A DNA stretch of 64,000 nt from assembly GCA_027365225.1 (NCBI GenBank), contig DAHXNV010000009.1, positions 1-64,000 of the forward strand. Reading direction: 5' to 3'. Source of the stretch: Gammaproteobacteria bacterium. Lineage in GTDB: Bacteria > Pseudomonadota > Gammaproteobacteria > Steroidobacterales > Steroidobacteraceae. The translations under genes were made by a program, and so were the position numbers. Under the pieces are notes generated by a model. The model was not told the origin of the DNA. It saw nothing but the letters and a program-made list of their open reading frames with translations, and did no database searches. Of this stretch, positions 43,368 through 52,529 are shown piece by piece; within the stretch, counting starts at the first letter, position 1; every line of letters starts with the position of its first letter.

Positions 43368-44377
43368 GATGCCTTCGACCAGGCGAGCGCGGTGTCGATC
43401 ATCCGGTTGGAGAATCCCCACTCGTTGTCGTACCAGGCGCACACCTTGACCAGCGTGCCGGCGATCACCTTGGTGAGGGTTGCATCGAAGATGGAGGAAT
43501 GCGCGTCGTGGTTGAAGTCGATCGACACCAGCGGCGCGGTGTTGTAGGCCAGCACCCCGTTCAGGCCGCTGGCGGCGGCATCACGCACCGCGGTATTGAT
43601 CTCTTCGACGGTGGTGGCGCGCTTGGCCGTGAACGTCAGGTCCACGAGCGAGACGTTGATGGTCGGCACGCGCACCGCGAATCCGTCCAGCAGCCCCTTC
43701 AGCTCCGGCAGCACCAGCCCGACGGCCGCGGCCGCGCCGGTCTTGGTCGGGATCTGCGACTGGGTGGCCGAGCGCGCCCGGCGCAGGTCCTTGTGATAGA
43801 CGTCGGTGAGCACCTGGTCGTTGGTGTAGGAATGTATCGTGGTCATGATGCCGGCGCTGATGCCGACCGCGTCGTTGAGCACTTTCGCAACCGGCGCCAG
43901 GCAGTTGGTCGTGCACGAGGCGTTGGAGATCACGGTGTGCTTGCTCGAGAGCACGCCGTGATTGACACCGTACACCACGGTCGCATCGACATCATCGCCG
44001 CCGGGGGCGGAGATCACGACCCGCTTGGCGCCGCCGGCCAGGTGCGCCGCGGCCTTGGCCTTGCTCGTGAACAATCCCGTGCACTCGAACACGTAATCCA
44101 CCCCGAGGCTGCCCCAGGGGAGCTTGGCCGGATCGCGCTCGGCGAGCACGCGGATCCGATCGCCGTTGACCACCAGCGAATCCCCGTCCACCTTCACCTC
44201 ACCGGGGAAGCGCCCGTGCACCGAGTCGTGCTGCGTCAGGTGCGCATTGATCTTGGCATCGCCCAGATCGTTTACCGCGACGATCTGCACCTCGCCGGTG
44301 CGCTTGCCCTCGTACAGGGCACGCAGCACGTTGCGGCCGATGCGGCCGTAGCCGTTGATTCCCACTTTGATTGCCAT
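43364..44377 (-). CDS. gap: Glyceraldehyde-3-phosphate dehydrogenase
   Basis: Oxidises glyceraldehyde 3-phosphate to 1,3-bisphosphoglycerate with NAD. The 337-residue protein has [19 protein letters not shown], the catalytic cysteine C155 in [17 protein letters not shown], the catalytic His in [10 protein letters not shown], and the C-terminal [12 protein letters not shown]. It starts 12 bases after the transketolase remnant and overlaps pgk. Confidence 0.98.
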   Translation of the reverse strand: MAIKVGINGYGRIGRNVLRALYEGKRTGEVQIVAVNDLGDAKINAHLTQHDSVHGRFPGEVKVDGDSLVVNGDRIRVLAERDPAKLPWGSLGVDYVFECTGLFTSKAKAAAHLAGGAKRVVISAPGGDDVDATVVYGVNHGVLSSKHTVISNASCTTNCLAPVAKVLNDAVGISAGIMTTIHSYTNDQVLTDVYHKDLRRARSATQSQIPTKTGAAAAVGLVLPELKGLLDGFAVRVPTINVSLVDLTFTAKRATTVEEINTAVRDAAASGLNGVLAYNTAPLVSIDFNHDAHSSIFDATLTKVIAGTLVKVCAWYDNEWGFSNRMIDTALAWSKAS

Positions 44378-44389
44378 GAGCCGATCCCC

Positions 44390-44794
44390 TTAGCGATTTT
44401 CAATTGACCGTATCGAGCAACTCACCGCCCCCGCGCCCGATGCGCCCGGCGGTGAATCAAAACCGTACCATCGCGCCGGCGCCTGGCCGGCGGCGCCGAA
44501 GCGATCGATACCGACCACAGCGCCCGCTGCGCCGACATCGCGCCGCCAAGATAGCGTAGCGCCGGCCTGCACCGCCACTCGGGGGCGTGCCGTGCGCGGC
44601 CGCACGCATTCCCGGCAGGCCTCATCCTGCGCCTCGAACACCTCGGTCGAGGGCGTCGACACCCGCTGCACGCGCCGCGCCTGCGCGCCCTCCGCCATTG
44701 CGAGCGGCATGGCCGGGCGCCCCGATTTGGCGCACCGCACGGCGTCCATCGAGAGGACGCGGATGGCGTTTGCAAGCTCTCGGGATGCGCTCAT
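44390..44794 (-). pseudogene. Transketolase remnant with large internal deletion
   Basis: The 134-codon frame joins the two ends of a transketolase. Residues 1-35 (SRELANAIRVLSMDAVRCAKSG) match the extreme N-terminus of Tkt; residues about 36-113 (STPSTEVFEAQDEAC, ARPRVAVQAGATLSW, GAVVGIDRFGAA) match its last 80 residues. Some 550 residues between, including the thiamine diphosphate site, are gone, and the conserved SGHPGAP reads SGRPAMP. A tail without similarity follows. AAAGG is seven bases before the ATG, so it may still be translated. tkt-gap-pgk-pyk is a known operon order, so this is the decayed first gene. Confidence 0.9.
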
Positions 44795-44863
44795 TCAGAA
44801 CCTTTCATGCGGCCCCGCCACCGCAATCCGCCCGGCGCGGGGCGCCCCGCAACCGCCCGACAT

Positions 44864-44888
44864 AAAAAAAGGGGGGGCATTGTCCCCC
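44864..44888 (-). terminator. Intrinsic terminator ahead of the transketolase remnant/gap operon
   Basis: Minus-strand GGGGG (44884-44888), loop ACAATG, CCCCC (44873-44877) and then two more C and seven U (44864-44870). No minus-strand gene lies upstream within reach, so it ends either a short RNA starting inside 44889-45101 or works as an attenuator in the leader of the remnant-gap-pgk-pyk transcript. Confidence 0.75.
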
Positions 44889-44981
44889 AGCGGCCCACAA
44901 TGCTCAATCGCCGCATCCTGAGTCGCGCCGAGGCGCCGCTGAGCGGGATCGCGCCCGAGGCCGGACGTCGGTCCGGATGCT

Positions 44982-45010
44982 TTGCATATTGGGGCTGCCT
45001 CTTGCATATT
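44982..45010 (+). promoter_or_regulatory. Direct repeats TTGCATATT, possible cpdA promoter
   Basis: Two copies of TTGCATATT start exactly 20 bases apart (two helical turns). Read as a promoter, TTGCAT (44982-44987) and CATATT (45005-45010) are 17 bases apart and match the sigma-70 hexamers at three and four positions. They could instead be tandem operator half-sites. Confidence 0.4.
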
Positions 45011-45101
45011 CACGGCGCGCGCGGCGCCGCCGGGCGAGCCGGCGCTTCACCTCGCGACCCAGTTCACTGTGGGTTAAGGAGGTTTTGCTACGCTTTCCCA
45101 G

Positions 45102-45884
45102 GTGAGCAGTGTACGTCTCGTTCAATTGACCGATCTGCACCTGTTCGGCGCCGAAACCGGCCGTTTGCGCGGCATGCGCACGCTCGCATCGGCCACCGCC
45201 GCGCTCGCGCAGGCGCGCGGGGAGGGTTGGCCGCCCGATGCGCTGCTGGTCACGGGCGACGTGGTGCACGACGATCCGGCCGGTTACACCCACTTCCATC
45301 GCCTGTTTGCAACGCTCGGAGTACCGGTGCTGTGTCTGCCGGGCAATCATGACGATCCGCGAGCCATGCGCCGCGCGCTCGCCAAGCCCCCGTTCGTGAT
45401 GGGCGGGCACGTCGATATCGGCCGCTGGCGCATCGTGCTGCTCGACAGCGTACAGGCCGGCCAAGCCGGCGGCGCACTGAGCCCGAGGAGCCTGGCGGCG
45501 CTCGCCGCGGCGCTCGAGCAGGCCGGCGAGCGGCACGTATTGGTCTGCCTGCATCACCATCCGGTGCCGCTCGGCAGCCGGTGGCTCGATCAGGTGGCGC
45601 TCGCCAACCCCGAAGCCTTCTTCGCCGTCATCGACGGACACCCCGGCGTTCGGGGCATCCTCTGGGGTCACGTTCACCAGAGCTTCGATGCGCTGCGCAA
45701 CGGCGTGCGCCTGCTCGCCACGCCATCGACGTGCGTGCAATTCCGGCCACACGCCGAGCGGTTCGGGCTCGACGCGCTGCCGCCGGCGTACCGCACGCTC
45801 GAGCTGCGCGCCGACGGCTCGATCGCCACCGAGCTGGTGTGGGTCGAGGACAGCGCGCGCCGCGGCTCGATCGGCGCCGCCTGA
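45102..45884 (+). CDS. cpdA: 3',5'-cyclic AMP phosphodiesterase CpdA (Icc) family
   Basis: Class III metallophosphoesterase that hydrolyses cAMP in the cytoplasm. The 260-residue protein carries the full metal-binding set: LVQLTDLHLFG, TGDVVHDD, LPGNHDD, CLHHHPVPLGS and GILWGHVHQSFD. The GTG at 45102 is the only start compatible with the conserved N-terminus; AAGGAGG lies 19 bases upstream, too far for normal use, so initiation may depend on a short leader or be weak. Confidence 0.88.
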   Translation: MSSVRLVQLTDLHLFGAETGRLRGMRTLASATAALAQARGEGWPPDALLVTGDVVHDDPAGYTHFHRLFATLGVPVLCLPGNHDDPRAMRRALAKPPFVMGGHVDIGRWRIVLLDSVQAGQAGGALSPRSLAALAAALEQAGERHVLVCLHHHPVPLGSRWLDQVALANPEAFFAVIDGHPGVRGILWGHVHQSFDALRNGVRLLATPSTCVQFRPHAERFGLDALPPAYRTLELRADGSIATELVWVEDSARRGSIGAA

Positions 45885-46121
45885 CCGGCGCGATCCGCGG
45901 CCTGGCCAAGCCCCGCGCAGGGGCGTACACCGGCCCACCATCGAGCGTTCTTCGCATCACCTCGCCGCCGAGCATCGCCGTGCCCGAGCGGATCCGCGCG
46001 CCCGGGCAAGGAGCGCCCGCGCCGCGGCGCGCCGGGACACGAGCTCGGGGCCATTGATCTTTCGCCCGGTGATGGTTACTTTGCGCGGCCTGGACGAAGT
46101 GAGCACAAGCGCGAGAACGGA

Positions 46122-48131
46122 ATGATCCGCCGACCGTTGATGTGGGGGCTGTCGCTGCTCGGCGTCATGTTGCTGTGCGGCAGCGCATTCGCGAGCGGCG
46201 TCTCGCCCTACCTGCCTCTGAACCTGGACCCCGCCGTCCAGAACGCGATCGACCGGGTGCTGATCCTCGGCGACCAGCCGGTGTTGGTGCGGCCGATTCC
46301 GGCGGCGCTGGTGCTGCGGGCCCTGCCCAAGGCGTGCCGCGTCGATCGGCCGCTGTGCGAGCGGGTGCGCAAGTATCTGCGCCGCTACATGCGGGGCACC
46401 GGCGTCGAGTTCACCAGCGTGACGCTGGCCGCGACCGGCGGAAACTCCAACATCACGCTGCCGAACCAGCACGGGCGGCGGGCCCAGAGCCCCTATCAGG
46501 TCTCGGGCGCGGCCTACATCCAACCCAACCCCTACATGCTGCTCAACGTCGGCGGGGTGGGTTACCAGGGCCGCTTCACCCCGACCGGCACGATGCTCAG
46601 TCTCGGCTTCGACTGGGCGCAGCTCGATATCGGCTGGCGCGATCACTGGTGGTCGCCGCTCACCGACAGCTCGATGCTGATCAGCACCGAAGCGCCGACC
46701 ATGCCGTCGATCACGCTGTCGAACACCCTGCCGCTGACGCGGCTCGGCCTGCAGTATCAGGTGTTCGTCGCACGCATGTCCGAGCAGCGGCACATCGAGC
46801 TCACCAACGGCACGTTCACCCACGGCTACCCCAAGATGGGCGGCATCATGGTCGGCATCCAGCCGGTGAGCGGCTGGTCACTCGGGGTGCAGCGGGTGAT
46901 GATCTGGGGCGGCGGCGCCGCCGGCGGCGAGTCGCTGAGCGAGATCATGCAGGCGTTCATCAACCCCGCCAAGGCGCAGAGCACGGGCTTCAACGCCGGC
47001 ACACGCGTGGTCGCCAAGCAGGAGGCGTCCGTCACCAGCGACTTCATCTTTCCGGGCCCCGAGCCGTTCTCCGTGTATTTCGAGTACGCCGCCAACGACA
47101 CCTCGATGGGCAGGAGCTATTTGTTCGGCAAGCCCGACATCTCGGCGGGGATCGATTTCGCGCACCTCGGACCCTTCGACCTGACGTACGAATTCAACTC
47201 GTGGTCTCCCACCTGGTACGTGCACGGCGCGACCAACGTGCAGACGGGCTACCAATACGGCATCACCAACGACTACCAGAGCATCGGCAACTGGTTCGGC
47301 GATCAGCGGGTGCTCGCCACCGCCAGCACGTTCGCCGACCAGGTCGGCGGCCAGAGCAACATGCTGCGCGTCGGCTGGACGCCGCCCTTCGGCGGTTACC
47401 TGCAGCTGCGGCTGCGCGAGCTGGCCAACGAGGCGCAGACCGAGTTCGCCACCTACCCGTACAAGACCGAGTACATGGGGGCGCTCAGCTACTCCTTCCC
47501 CTGGAACGGCTACGCGGTCGGGGCCGAGATCGGCGGTGGCCAGGACGTCTTTGGCCACCACTACATCATGGTCGAAGGCTTCCTGCGCGACGGCGAGGCC
47601 CTGTTCCGCAACTATGATCCGGTGTCCGCCTTCACCGGCAAGCGCCCCAAGGGCGACGATCTGTTCGTCAACGTGGGCGTCAACTACTACCACGCGCTGG
47701 TCTACCGGCCGAATGGCGCGGCCACCCAGCGCTATTACAGGCCCTGGGCGTACAGCCCCGCCGTGACCCTCGGCGCGCGGCGGCGCATCTCGGCGCACCA
47801 GGACATCGGCGTCGGGGTCGATCTCGACTCGATCAGCGGCCGGCTGCTGCTCGGACTGCGCATGGTCGATTACCGCTACCGCTTCGACTGGCCGATCGCC
47901 GTCCATGCCTTCATCGGCGCGGCGCGCTACTCGGGCCGCACTCCGGCCTACGGCCTATACCTGGGTACGGGCCTGGAGTGGCTGCACGCGTATCGCGGCT
48001 GGAACGTCGGACTCGACTTCCGCAGCGTGGTCTCGGCCCAGAATATGGGTCATGTGCGCAACGCGCAGTATCAACTCGCCACGTACTACACCATCGACAG
48101 CTGGTCGCTGTACCTATCGCACGACTTCTGA
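46122..48131 (+). CDS. Wzi-family outer-membrane protein (capsule assembly)
   Basis: The 669-residue precursor has a signal peptide (MIRRPLMWGLSLLGVMLLCGSAFA), then alternating beta-strand sequence with many aromatic residues (DWAQLDIGWRDHWWSPL, FDLTYEFNSWSPTWYV, YMGALSYSFPWNGYAVGAEIG) and ends in Phe (YLSHDF), the barrel-insertion signature. Wzi proteins are outer-membrane barrels that hold group 1 capsule on the cell surface; this one is longer than E. coli Wzi (about 480 residues). The neighbouring glycosyltransferases support a surface-glycan role. A 237-base gap precedes it, with TTGATC near 46054 and no clear -10. Confidence 0.82.
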   Translation: MIRRPLMWGLSLLGVMLLCGSAFASGVSPYLPLNLDPAVQNAIDRVLILGDQPVLVRPIPAALVLRALPKACRVDRPLCERVRKYLRRYMRGTGVEFTSVTLAATGGNSNITLPNQHGRRAQSPYQVSGAAYIQPNPYMLLNVGGVGYQGRFTPTGTMLSLGFDWAQLDIGWRDHWWSPLTDSSMLISTEAPTMPSITLSNTLPLTRLGLQYQVFVARMSEQRHIELTNGTFTHGYPKMGGIMVGIQPVSGWSLGVQRVMIWGGGAAGGESLSEIMQAFINPAKAQSTGFNAGTRVVAKQEASVTSDFIFPGPEPFSVYFEYAANDTSMGRSYLFGKPDISAGIDFAHLGPFDLTYEFNSWSPTWYVHGATNVQTGYQYGITNDYQSIGNWFGDQRVLATASTFADQVGGQSNMLRVGWTPPFGGYLQLRLRELANEAQTEFATYPYKTEYMGALSYSFPWNGYAVGAEIGGGQDVFGHHYIMVEGFLRDGEALFRNYDPVSAFTGKRPKGDDLFVNVGVNYYHALVYRPNGAATQRYYRPWAYSPAVTLGARRRISAHQDIGVGVDLDSISGRLLLGLRMVDYRYRFDWPIAVHAFIGAARYSGRTPAYGLYLGTGLEWLHAYRGWNVGLDFRSVVSAQNMGHVRNAQYQLATYYTIDSWSLYLSHDF

Positions 48132-48144
48132 GCCGCCCGGCGGC

Positions 48145-49200
48145 TCAGCCGGCGCGGCGAGCCGGCAGCGCGCACCAGGCCGCGAATACCGCCTCGGCCG
48201 GGATCTGGTCGGCGCGGGTGGTGGCCGGCGGTCCACCGACGCCGATCACGCTGAATTGCGCCGCGGCGCGCGGCAGTACGCGCCACTGGGGCATCGCCCC
48301 CATGATCACGGCCACCGGCAGGCCGCAGGCCGCGGCGGCGTGCGCCATGCCCGTATCCATGGTGATCATGCTCTCGGCCACCTCCATCAGCGCGAAGCTG
48401 GCCCGCAGGCCGAGCCCGAGGACTTCCAGGTCCGCAAGGCCGATGGCCGCGTGCATCTGGCGCAGCAGCGGCAGCTCGCTCACCGCGCCGCGCAGGATGA
48501 GCACCGCCTGCGGCGCGCGCGCGTGCACCGCATGCAACAGCTCGCGCCAGCGCTCGACGGGCCAGGAGCGGTCGTTGTCCCGCCGCCATCGCTTGCGGCT
48601 GCGGGCGCTGAGGGTGCGCGCCGTGCCCGGCTGGATCAGCACGAGCGGCCGGCTGTTCCAGCCGCGCTCGCGCAGCAGAGCATCCCGCTGTGAGCGCTCC
48701 GCTTCGAGCGTGAACAGCCGCGGCGCCCCTGCCGGTCCCGGCGACGGATAGTCCGCCGCCGCCAGGATCGGCGGTGTTCGCACGGCGAGCCGCAACAGCA
48801 CATCGATGTAGTGCTCACCGTCGGCCGGGCCGCCCTCGAGGAACTCGCAGCGCCGGGCGTCGATGCCGCCAAGCCGCAGCAGGCGGCGGATGCGCGCGGC
48901 TTGCCGCGGCATCGTCTCGGCGACGTATACCGGACCCGGCGCACTGCGCCGCAGCACGCCGAGCACCGCCAACCACGCTCCGGTCACCGGCAAGGGCAGA
49001 TGCCGCGGCAGCGTCCAGCAGCGCTCCACATCGGGACTCCCCCGGTACAGCTCGCGATTCCAGGGCCCCGCGCCAACCACCTGACACGGTCGCCCGAAAC
49101 GCTCGTGCAGCAGGCGCAACGCCGAGGTCAGCATGATCATGTCGCCCACCCGGCCGAACAGAATCACGACCGGCTGCAGCGCTCGTGCGGGAGTGCTCAC
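48145..49200 (-). CDS. Glycosyltransferase family 9 (heptosyltransferase-like) A
   Basis: The 351-residue GT-B protein is of the GT9 (ADP-heptose:LPS heptosyltransferase) type: VVILFGRVGDMIMLTSALRLL at the N-terminus, VLIQPGTART mid-protein and the donor-site motif TMDTGMAHAAAACGLPVAVI. I use GTG 49198-49200, which forms a GTGA overlap with the preceding gene and has GAGG five bases upstream, rather than the ATG 18 bases earlier. It is a diverged paralogue of the next gene upstream; the donor sugar is unknown. Confidence 0.85.
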   Translation of the reverse strand: MSTPARALQPVVILFGRVGDMIMLTSALRLLHERFGRPCQVVGAGPWNRELYRGSPDVERCWTLPRHLPLPVTGAWLAVLGVLRRSAPGPVYVAETMPRQAARIRRLLRLGGIDARRCEFLEGGPADGEHYIDVLLRLAVRTPPILAAADYPSPGPAGAPRLFTLEAERSQRDALLRERGWNSRPLVLIQPGTARTLSARSRKRWRRDNDRSWPVERWRELLHAVHARAPQAVLILRGAVSELPLLRQMHAAIGLADLEVLGLGLRASFALMEVAESMITMDTGMAHAAAACGLPVAVIMGAMPQWRVLPRAAAQFSVIGVGGPPATTRADQIPAEAVFAAWCALPARRAG

Positions 49201-50288
49201 GCGGACCTCGATTGCCACGTGCCCGGGGCGCGCTCGTGCGGCAGCGAGCGCCAGGCATCCAGCACGGTCTGCGGGCCGATCCGCTCGACACGCTCGGCCT
49301 CGAGCGCAAGCACCGGGGAGTCTGTGCCGCTGCGCGGCAGCCAGACCCGGGCCGACTGGATCCCGTAGAGCACCACGAGCGGCGTGCCGAGCGCCGCGGC
49401 GGCATGCGCCGGCCCGGTATCGATCGAGACCATGCTGTGGGCCAGCTCACACAGGGCGAACAGCCGCCGCAACCCGCACGGGGCCACCGCCACCCGGGAC
49501 ATGCGCGCCGCCGCCCGGATGTGCTCGAGCATGCTCGCCTCGGCCGGCGCGCCGCGCAGCACGATCAGTGCCTCGGGCATGGCGGCCCGCATTGCGCGCA
49601 ACAGCTCGATCCAGTGCTCGAGCGGCCAGACTTTGTCGTCACGACTGGCCCAGTGGCGCAGGCGCCGCCGGCCCATGGTGCGATGATTGCCCGGTTGCAC
49701 CAGCACGAGCGGCTCACCGTGCCAGCCGTAACCGGCGAGCCAATCGCAGGCCGCGCGGCGCTCGGCCGGCGCCACCTGCAGGTGCGGGCGCCAGAGGCCC
49801 GGCGCCGCCGGCTCGGGATAATCGGCCGCCCGTACCGACTCCGGGGTGCGCGCGGCGAACTCCAACAGGCACTCGAGCCACAGCCGCTCGGTACCGGGCT
49901 CCTCGTCGATGAACAGGCACCGCCGCGGATCGATTCCGCCGAGGGCCAGCAGGCGCCTGATCCGCGGCACCTGCCGGCGATGGTGCTCGAACACGTACAC
50001 CGGCCCCGGCGCGCTGCGGCGCAACGCCCGCAGCACCGCCGGCCAGGCGCGACCGAACAGCAAGGGCGCCTTGCGTGGAACGTGCCAGCACGCCGCCACG
50101 TCCGCATGCCCCGCGTACATGTCGTGTATCCACGCATCCATTCCAACGACATGACAGGGAGCGCCGAAACGGCAATGCAGCGCCCGCAGCACGGCCGTCA
50201 ACATCACCATGTCGCCGATCCGGCCGAACCGGAACACGAACGGACTGAGCGGCGCGCGCGCTGCGGCGGACAACGTCACGTCGGTCAT
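49197..50288 (-). CDS. Glycosyltransferase family 9 (heptosyltransferase-like) B
   Basis: The 363-residue protein has FVFRFGRIGDMVMLTAVLRAL, VLVQPGNHRT and SIDTGPAHAAAALGTPLVVL, the GT9 signature. The start at ATG 50286-50288 puts the first beta strand at the usual distance; a TTG further up would add 23 unsupported residues. The pair of adjacent paralogues suggests duplication followed by divergence of acceptor or donor. Third gene of a four-gene minus-strand run. Confidence 0.85.
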   Translation of the reverse strand: MTDVTLSAAARAPLSPFVFRFGRIGDMVMLTAVLRALHCRFGAPCHVVGMDAWIHDMYAGHADVAACWHVPRKAPLLFGRAWPAVLRALRRSAPGPVYVFEHHRRQVPRIRRLLALGGIDPRRCLFIDEEPGTERLWLECLLEFAARTPESVRAADYPEPAAPGLWRPHLQVAPAERRAACDWLAGYGWHGEPLVLVQPGNHRTMGRRRLRHWASRDDKVWPLEHWIELLRAMRAAMPEALIVLRGAPAEASMLEHIRAAARMSRVAVAPCGLRRLFALCELAHSMVSIDTGPAHAAAALGTPLVVLYGIQSARVWLPRSGTDSPVLALEAERVERIGPQTVLDAWRSLPHERAPGTWQSRSA

Positions 50289-50379
50289 CGGCTGGAATAC
50301 GGCAGGCGCCTCTGCAGAGGAGCCGGCATTGTGGCCCACGCCCGCGGCCAGGAGCAAGGCGGCCCCGCGAGGCGCGCGC

Positions 50380-51444
50380 TCAGAGCGCGAGCTCCGCGCG
50401 CCAGCGCTCGAGCACGGCCGACAGACGAAAGCGCGGATCCGGCGCCGTCACCGGCCGCTCGCCGGCCCGCCAAGCGCCAATGCGCTGCGCGTAGGCATCG
50501 AACAAACCCAGCATTGCCGCCACCTGCGCGGGCAACGCGCGCCAGCGCGGCGTGCAGCCCCCGAGCAGCCCCTCATAGAGCCGCTGCGCGCCGCTGACCG
50601 CAACGACCTGGCGCGCATCGCCGATGATCTCGCGCGCCGCGCCGCAGTCGCACGTCAGCACCGGGGTGCCGAGCGCGTTGGATTCGGCAAAGACCAGCCC
50701 GAAGGTCTCCGGCACCACGAAATTCGGACAGAAGGTGCACAGCGCCGTGCGCACCTGCGCGTGCATGCGCGCTTGCGGCAGCGGCCCGAGATCGCGCACC
50801 CCCTCGATGGGCGCCCAATCGCGCCTCTTGTAGCCCGGGTTGCCCACCAGCAGCTCGAGGTCCGGCATCCGGCGGCGCAGCGCGCGAAACGCATCGAGCG
50901 TGAACTTCAGCCCTTTGTTGGGCGAGGACAGGAACACGAGCTTGCGCTCATCGATCGGCGAGCCATCCGGCTGCAACGTCTCGTCGATCGGGTTGTATAT
51001 CGTGCGGGCGTGAAGCCCCCCCTCCACACCCATCCAGCGCAGACTCGCCTCGACCGCGCTGCGCTGCGTGTCGGAAACACAGATGAGGCGGACATCGAGC
51101 GAGCGCAACAGCGCGCGGGTCGAGGCGAGCCAGCGGGCCCGCCGCGAGCCCGGCCGCATCCGGTCGTGCAGCCAGAGAAACACCCGCGCGTTCGGGTACA
51201 GGTGGCGCACGGACTCGAGCGCGCGCGAATCGCGGTTGACGATCACGCAGCCGACGGTCGGGTCGCGCTCGGGCGGCCGATAGGGACCGCTCGACTCGGT
51301 GCGATTGTGCTGCACGACGCGCGCCCCGAGCCCCGCGGCGATGCGCACCACGGTCGCCTCGGTGCCGCCCATCGCCTCGCGGTGCGGCGTGTCGCCGTCG
51401 TACGGCCGCGCACACACCGGATCGTAGATGACGATTGCGGTCAT
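50380..51444 (-). CDS. Glycosyltransferase family 4
   Basis: The 354-residue GT-B enzyme has a glycine-rich N-terminal segment (GDTPHREAMGGTEATVVRIA) and the retaining-GT4 EX7E motif in VPETFGLVFAESNALGTPVL. LVFLSSPNKGLKFTLDAFRAL resembles the family's acceptor/donor hinge. No membrane segment. It follows the O-methyltransferase gene by 19 bases, so the two are surely co-transcribed. Donor and acceptor cannot be told from sequence alone. Confidence 0.87.
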   Translation of the reverse strand: MTAIVIYDPVCARPYDGDTPHREAMGGTEATVVRIAAGLGARVVQHNRTESSGPYRPPERDPTVGCVIVNRDSRALESVRHLYPNARVFLWLHDRMRPGSRRARWLASTRALLRSLDVRLICVSDTQRSAVEASLRWMGVEGGLHARTIYNPIDETLQPDGSPIDERKLVFLSSPNKGLKFTLDAFRALRRRMPDLELLVGNPGYKRRDWAPIEGVRDLGPLPQARMHAQVRTALCTFCPNFVVPETFGLVFAESNALGTPVLTCDCGAAREIIGDARQVVAVSGAQRLYEGLLGGCTPRWRALPAQVAAMLGLFDAYAQRIGAWRAGERPVTAPDPRFRLSAVLERWRAELAL

Positions 51445-51463
51445 GAGGGCGCTGCGCGCGGCG

Positions 51464-52390
51464 TCAGCGCGCCCCGGCGCGCGCGCCGATGAGGTAGAAG
51501 TTGTTGTGGAAGATGGGACATTCGGCGTGCAGCCAGCGCATCCGCGGCAGCCGCCGCGCAAGAGTAGCGAAGTACTCGGTGTTATCGATGCCGCCGAAGG
51601 CGCGCTGGTAGGCGCACAACACGTAATCGAAATCCTCGAGCATCGGCGCGACGGCATCGCGCACCGCCAGAGGCGTCTCGCTGAGCGACCAGGTCGCCAC
51701 GAACAGCGAGGGTCCGCGCTCGGCCACGCGCGCGCGGACCGGCGCCGGCGCGGCACCGGAGACCAGCCAGGACAGATTGCGCGGCGGCTCGAGCGAGTCG
51801 CCCTGCGGAAAGACGTTGCGCAGATAGAACCGCTGCAATGCGCACATCACCGGGATATCCCAGATCACGTAGGCGTCGCGGTAGCCCACATTGCGCAGCA
51901 GCCGGAAGAAGCTGCCGTAGCCGGCGCCGAAATCCACCACCAGCCGCAGCGCCGCCAGATCGATGTCGGTCGCCTCGAGCAGCCGGATCAGGTGATAGCC
52001 ATGCTGCACCAGCAGCGGACTGCTCAGCGGGTAATACGGATGGACCAGCGGCTGACCGACCGGCGACTCGATCAACGCCCGCTGCAACGCCGGCGAGCAG
52101 CGCGCGGAGGCGAGCACGTGCCGCAGATACTCGCCCGAGTGGCTGCGGATGCGCGGATGGACGGTCTTGGCGATCGGCGGCAGACGCAGGAAGCGGTCCG
52201 AGCCGCCGCCGCGCAAGGCCGCGGCGATCGACGCGGCGAGCGGGCCCCATTCTCCGGCGGCCGCCTCGGCGGCACCCAGCCCGGCGAGCAGCTCATCGGC
52301 ATGACGCAGGCGCGGCGGCGGATACTCGCCGAGGATCTTCGCTGCGATCCGTCGCACCCCCGTACGCATCTTGCCGCGCAGCCTGCTCAT
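51464..52390 (-). CDS. Putative sugar O-methyltransferase
   Basis: The 308-residue protein has a Rossmann-type SAM site LVVDFGAGYGSFFRLLRNVG followed by YVIWDIPVMCALQRFYL and FVATWSLSETPLAVRD, a pattern seen in the putative sugar O-methyltransferase family found in polysaccharide clusters. It probably caps or decorates the glycan built by the neighbouring transferases. ATG 52388-52390 begins MSRLRGKMRTG. First gene of the four-gene run. Confidence 0.78.
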   Translation of the reverse strand: MSRLRGKMRTGVRRIAAKILGEYPPPRLRHADELLAGLGAAEAAAGEWGPLAASIAAALRGGGSDRFLRLPPIAKTVHPRIRSHSGEYLRHVLASARCSPALQRALIESPVGQPLVHPYYPLSSPLLVQHGYHLIRLLEATDIDLAALRLVVDFGAGYGSFFRLLRNVGYRDAYVIWDIPVMCALQRFYLRNVFPQGDSLEPPRNLSWLVSGAAPAPVRARVAERGPSLFVATWSLSETPLAVRDAVAPMLEDFDYVLCAYQRAFGGIDNTEYFATLARRLPRMRWLHAECPIFHNNFYLIGARAGAR

Positions 52391-52529
52391 CACTCGTTGT
52401 GACAATCCGAATTGAGATCGTCGCGCACCATCGATCGATTGTTCCCGGCACCGCCGGTGCGCGAGCTTACCAGAAGCCGCCCCGGTGAGATCCGGCACGA
52501 TGGGGAATTTGGCGCGATTCACCGGGCTC

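Larger units (their letters stand above)
44795..45101. other. 307-base gap between the transketolase remnant and cpdA
   Basis: The gap contains a minus-strand intrinsic terminator (44864-44888), two 9-base direct repeats TTGCATATT (44982-44990, 45002-45010), a palindromic GCCGGACGTCGGTCCGG just left of the repeats, and AAGGAGG at 45076-45082. A 72-codon minus-strand frame across it reads through the terminator and is not credible as a gene. Confidence 0.6.

Noticed and set aside
44795-45013. 72-codon minus-strand frame abutting the transketolase remnant
   Set aside because: It reads straight through the terminator stem and U run (giving PPFF), has no ribosome site and no similarity.
45085-45105. 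Six-codon upstream ORF (TTG ... TGA) overlapping the cpdA GTG
   Set aside because: The AAGGAGG is only two bases from the TTG, too close for normal initiation, so the resemblance to a coupled leader peptide is weak.
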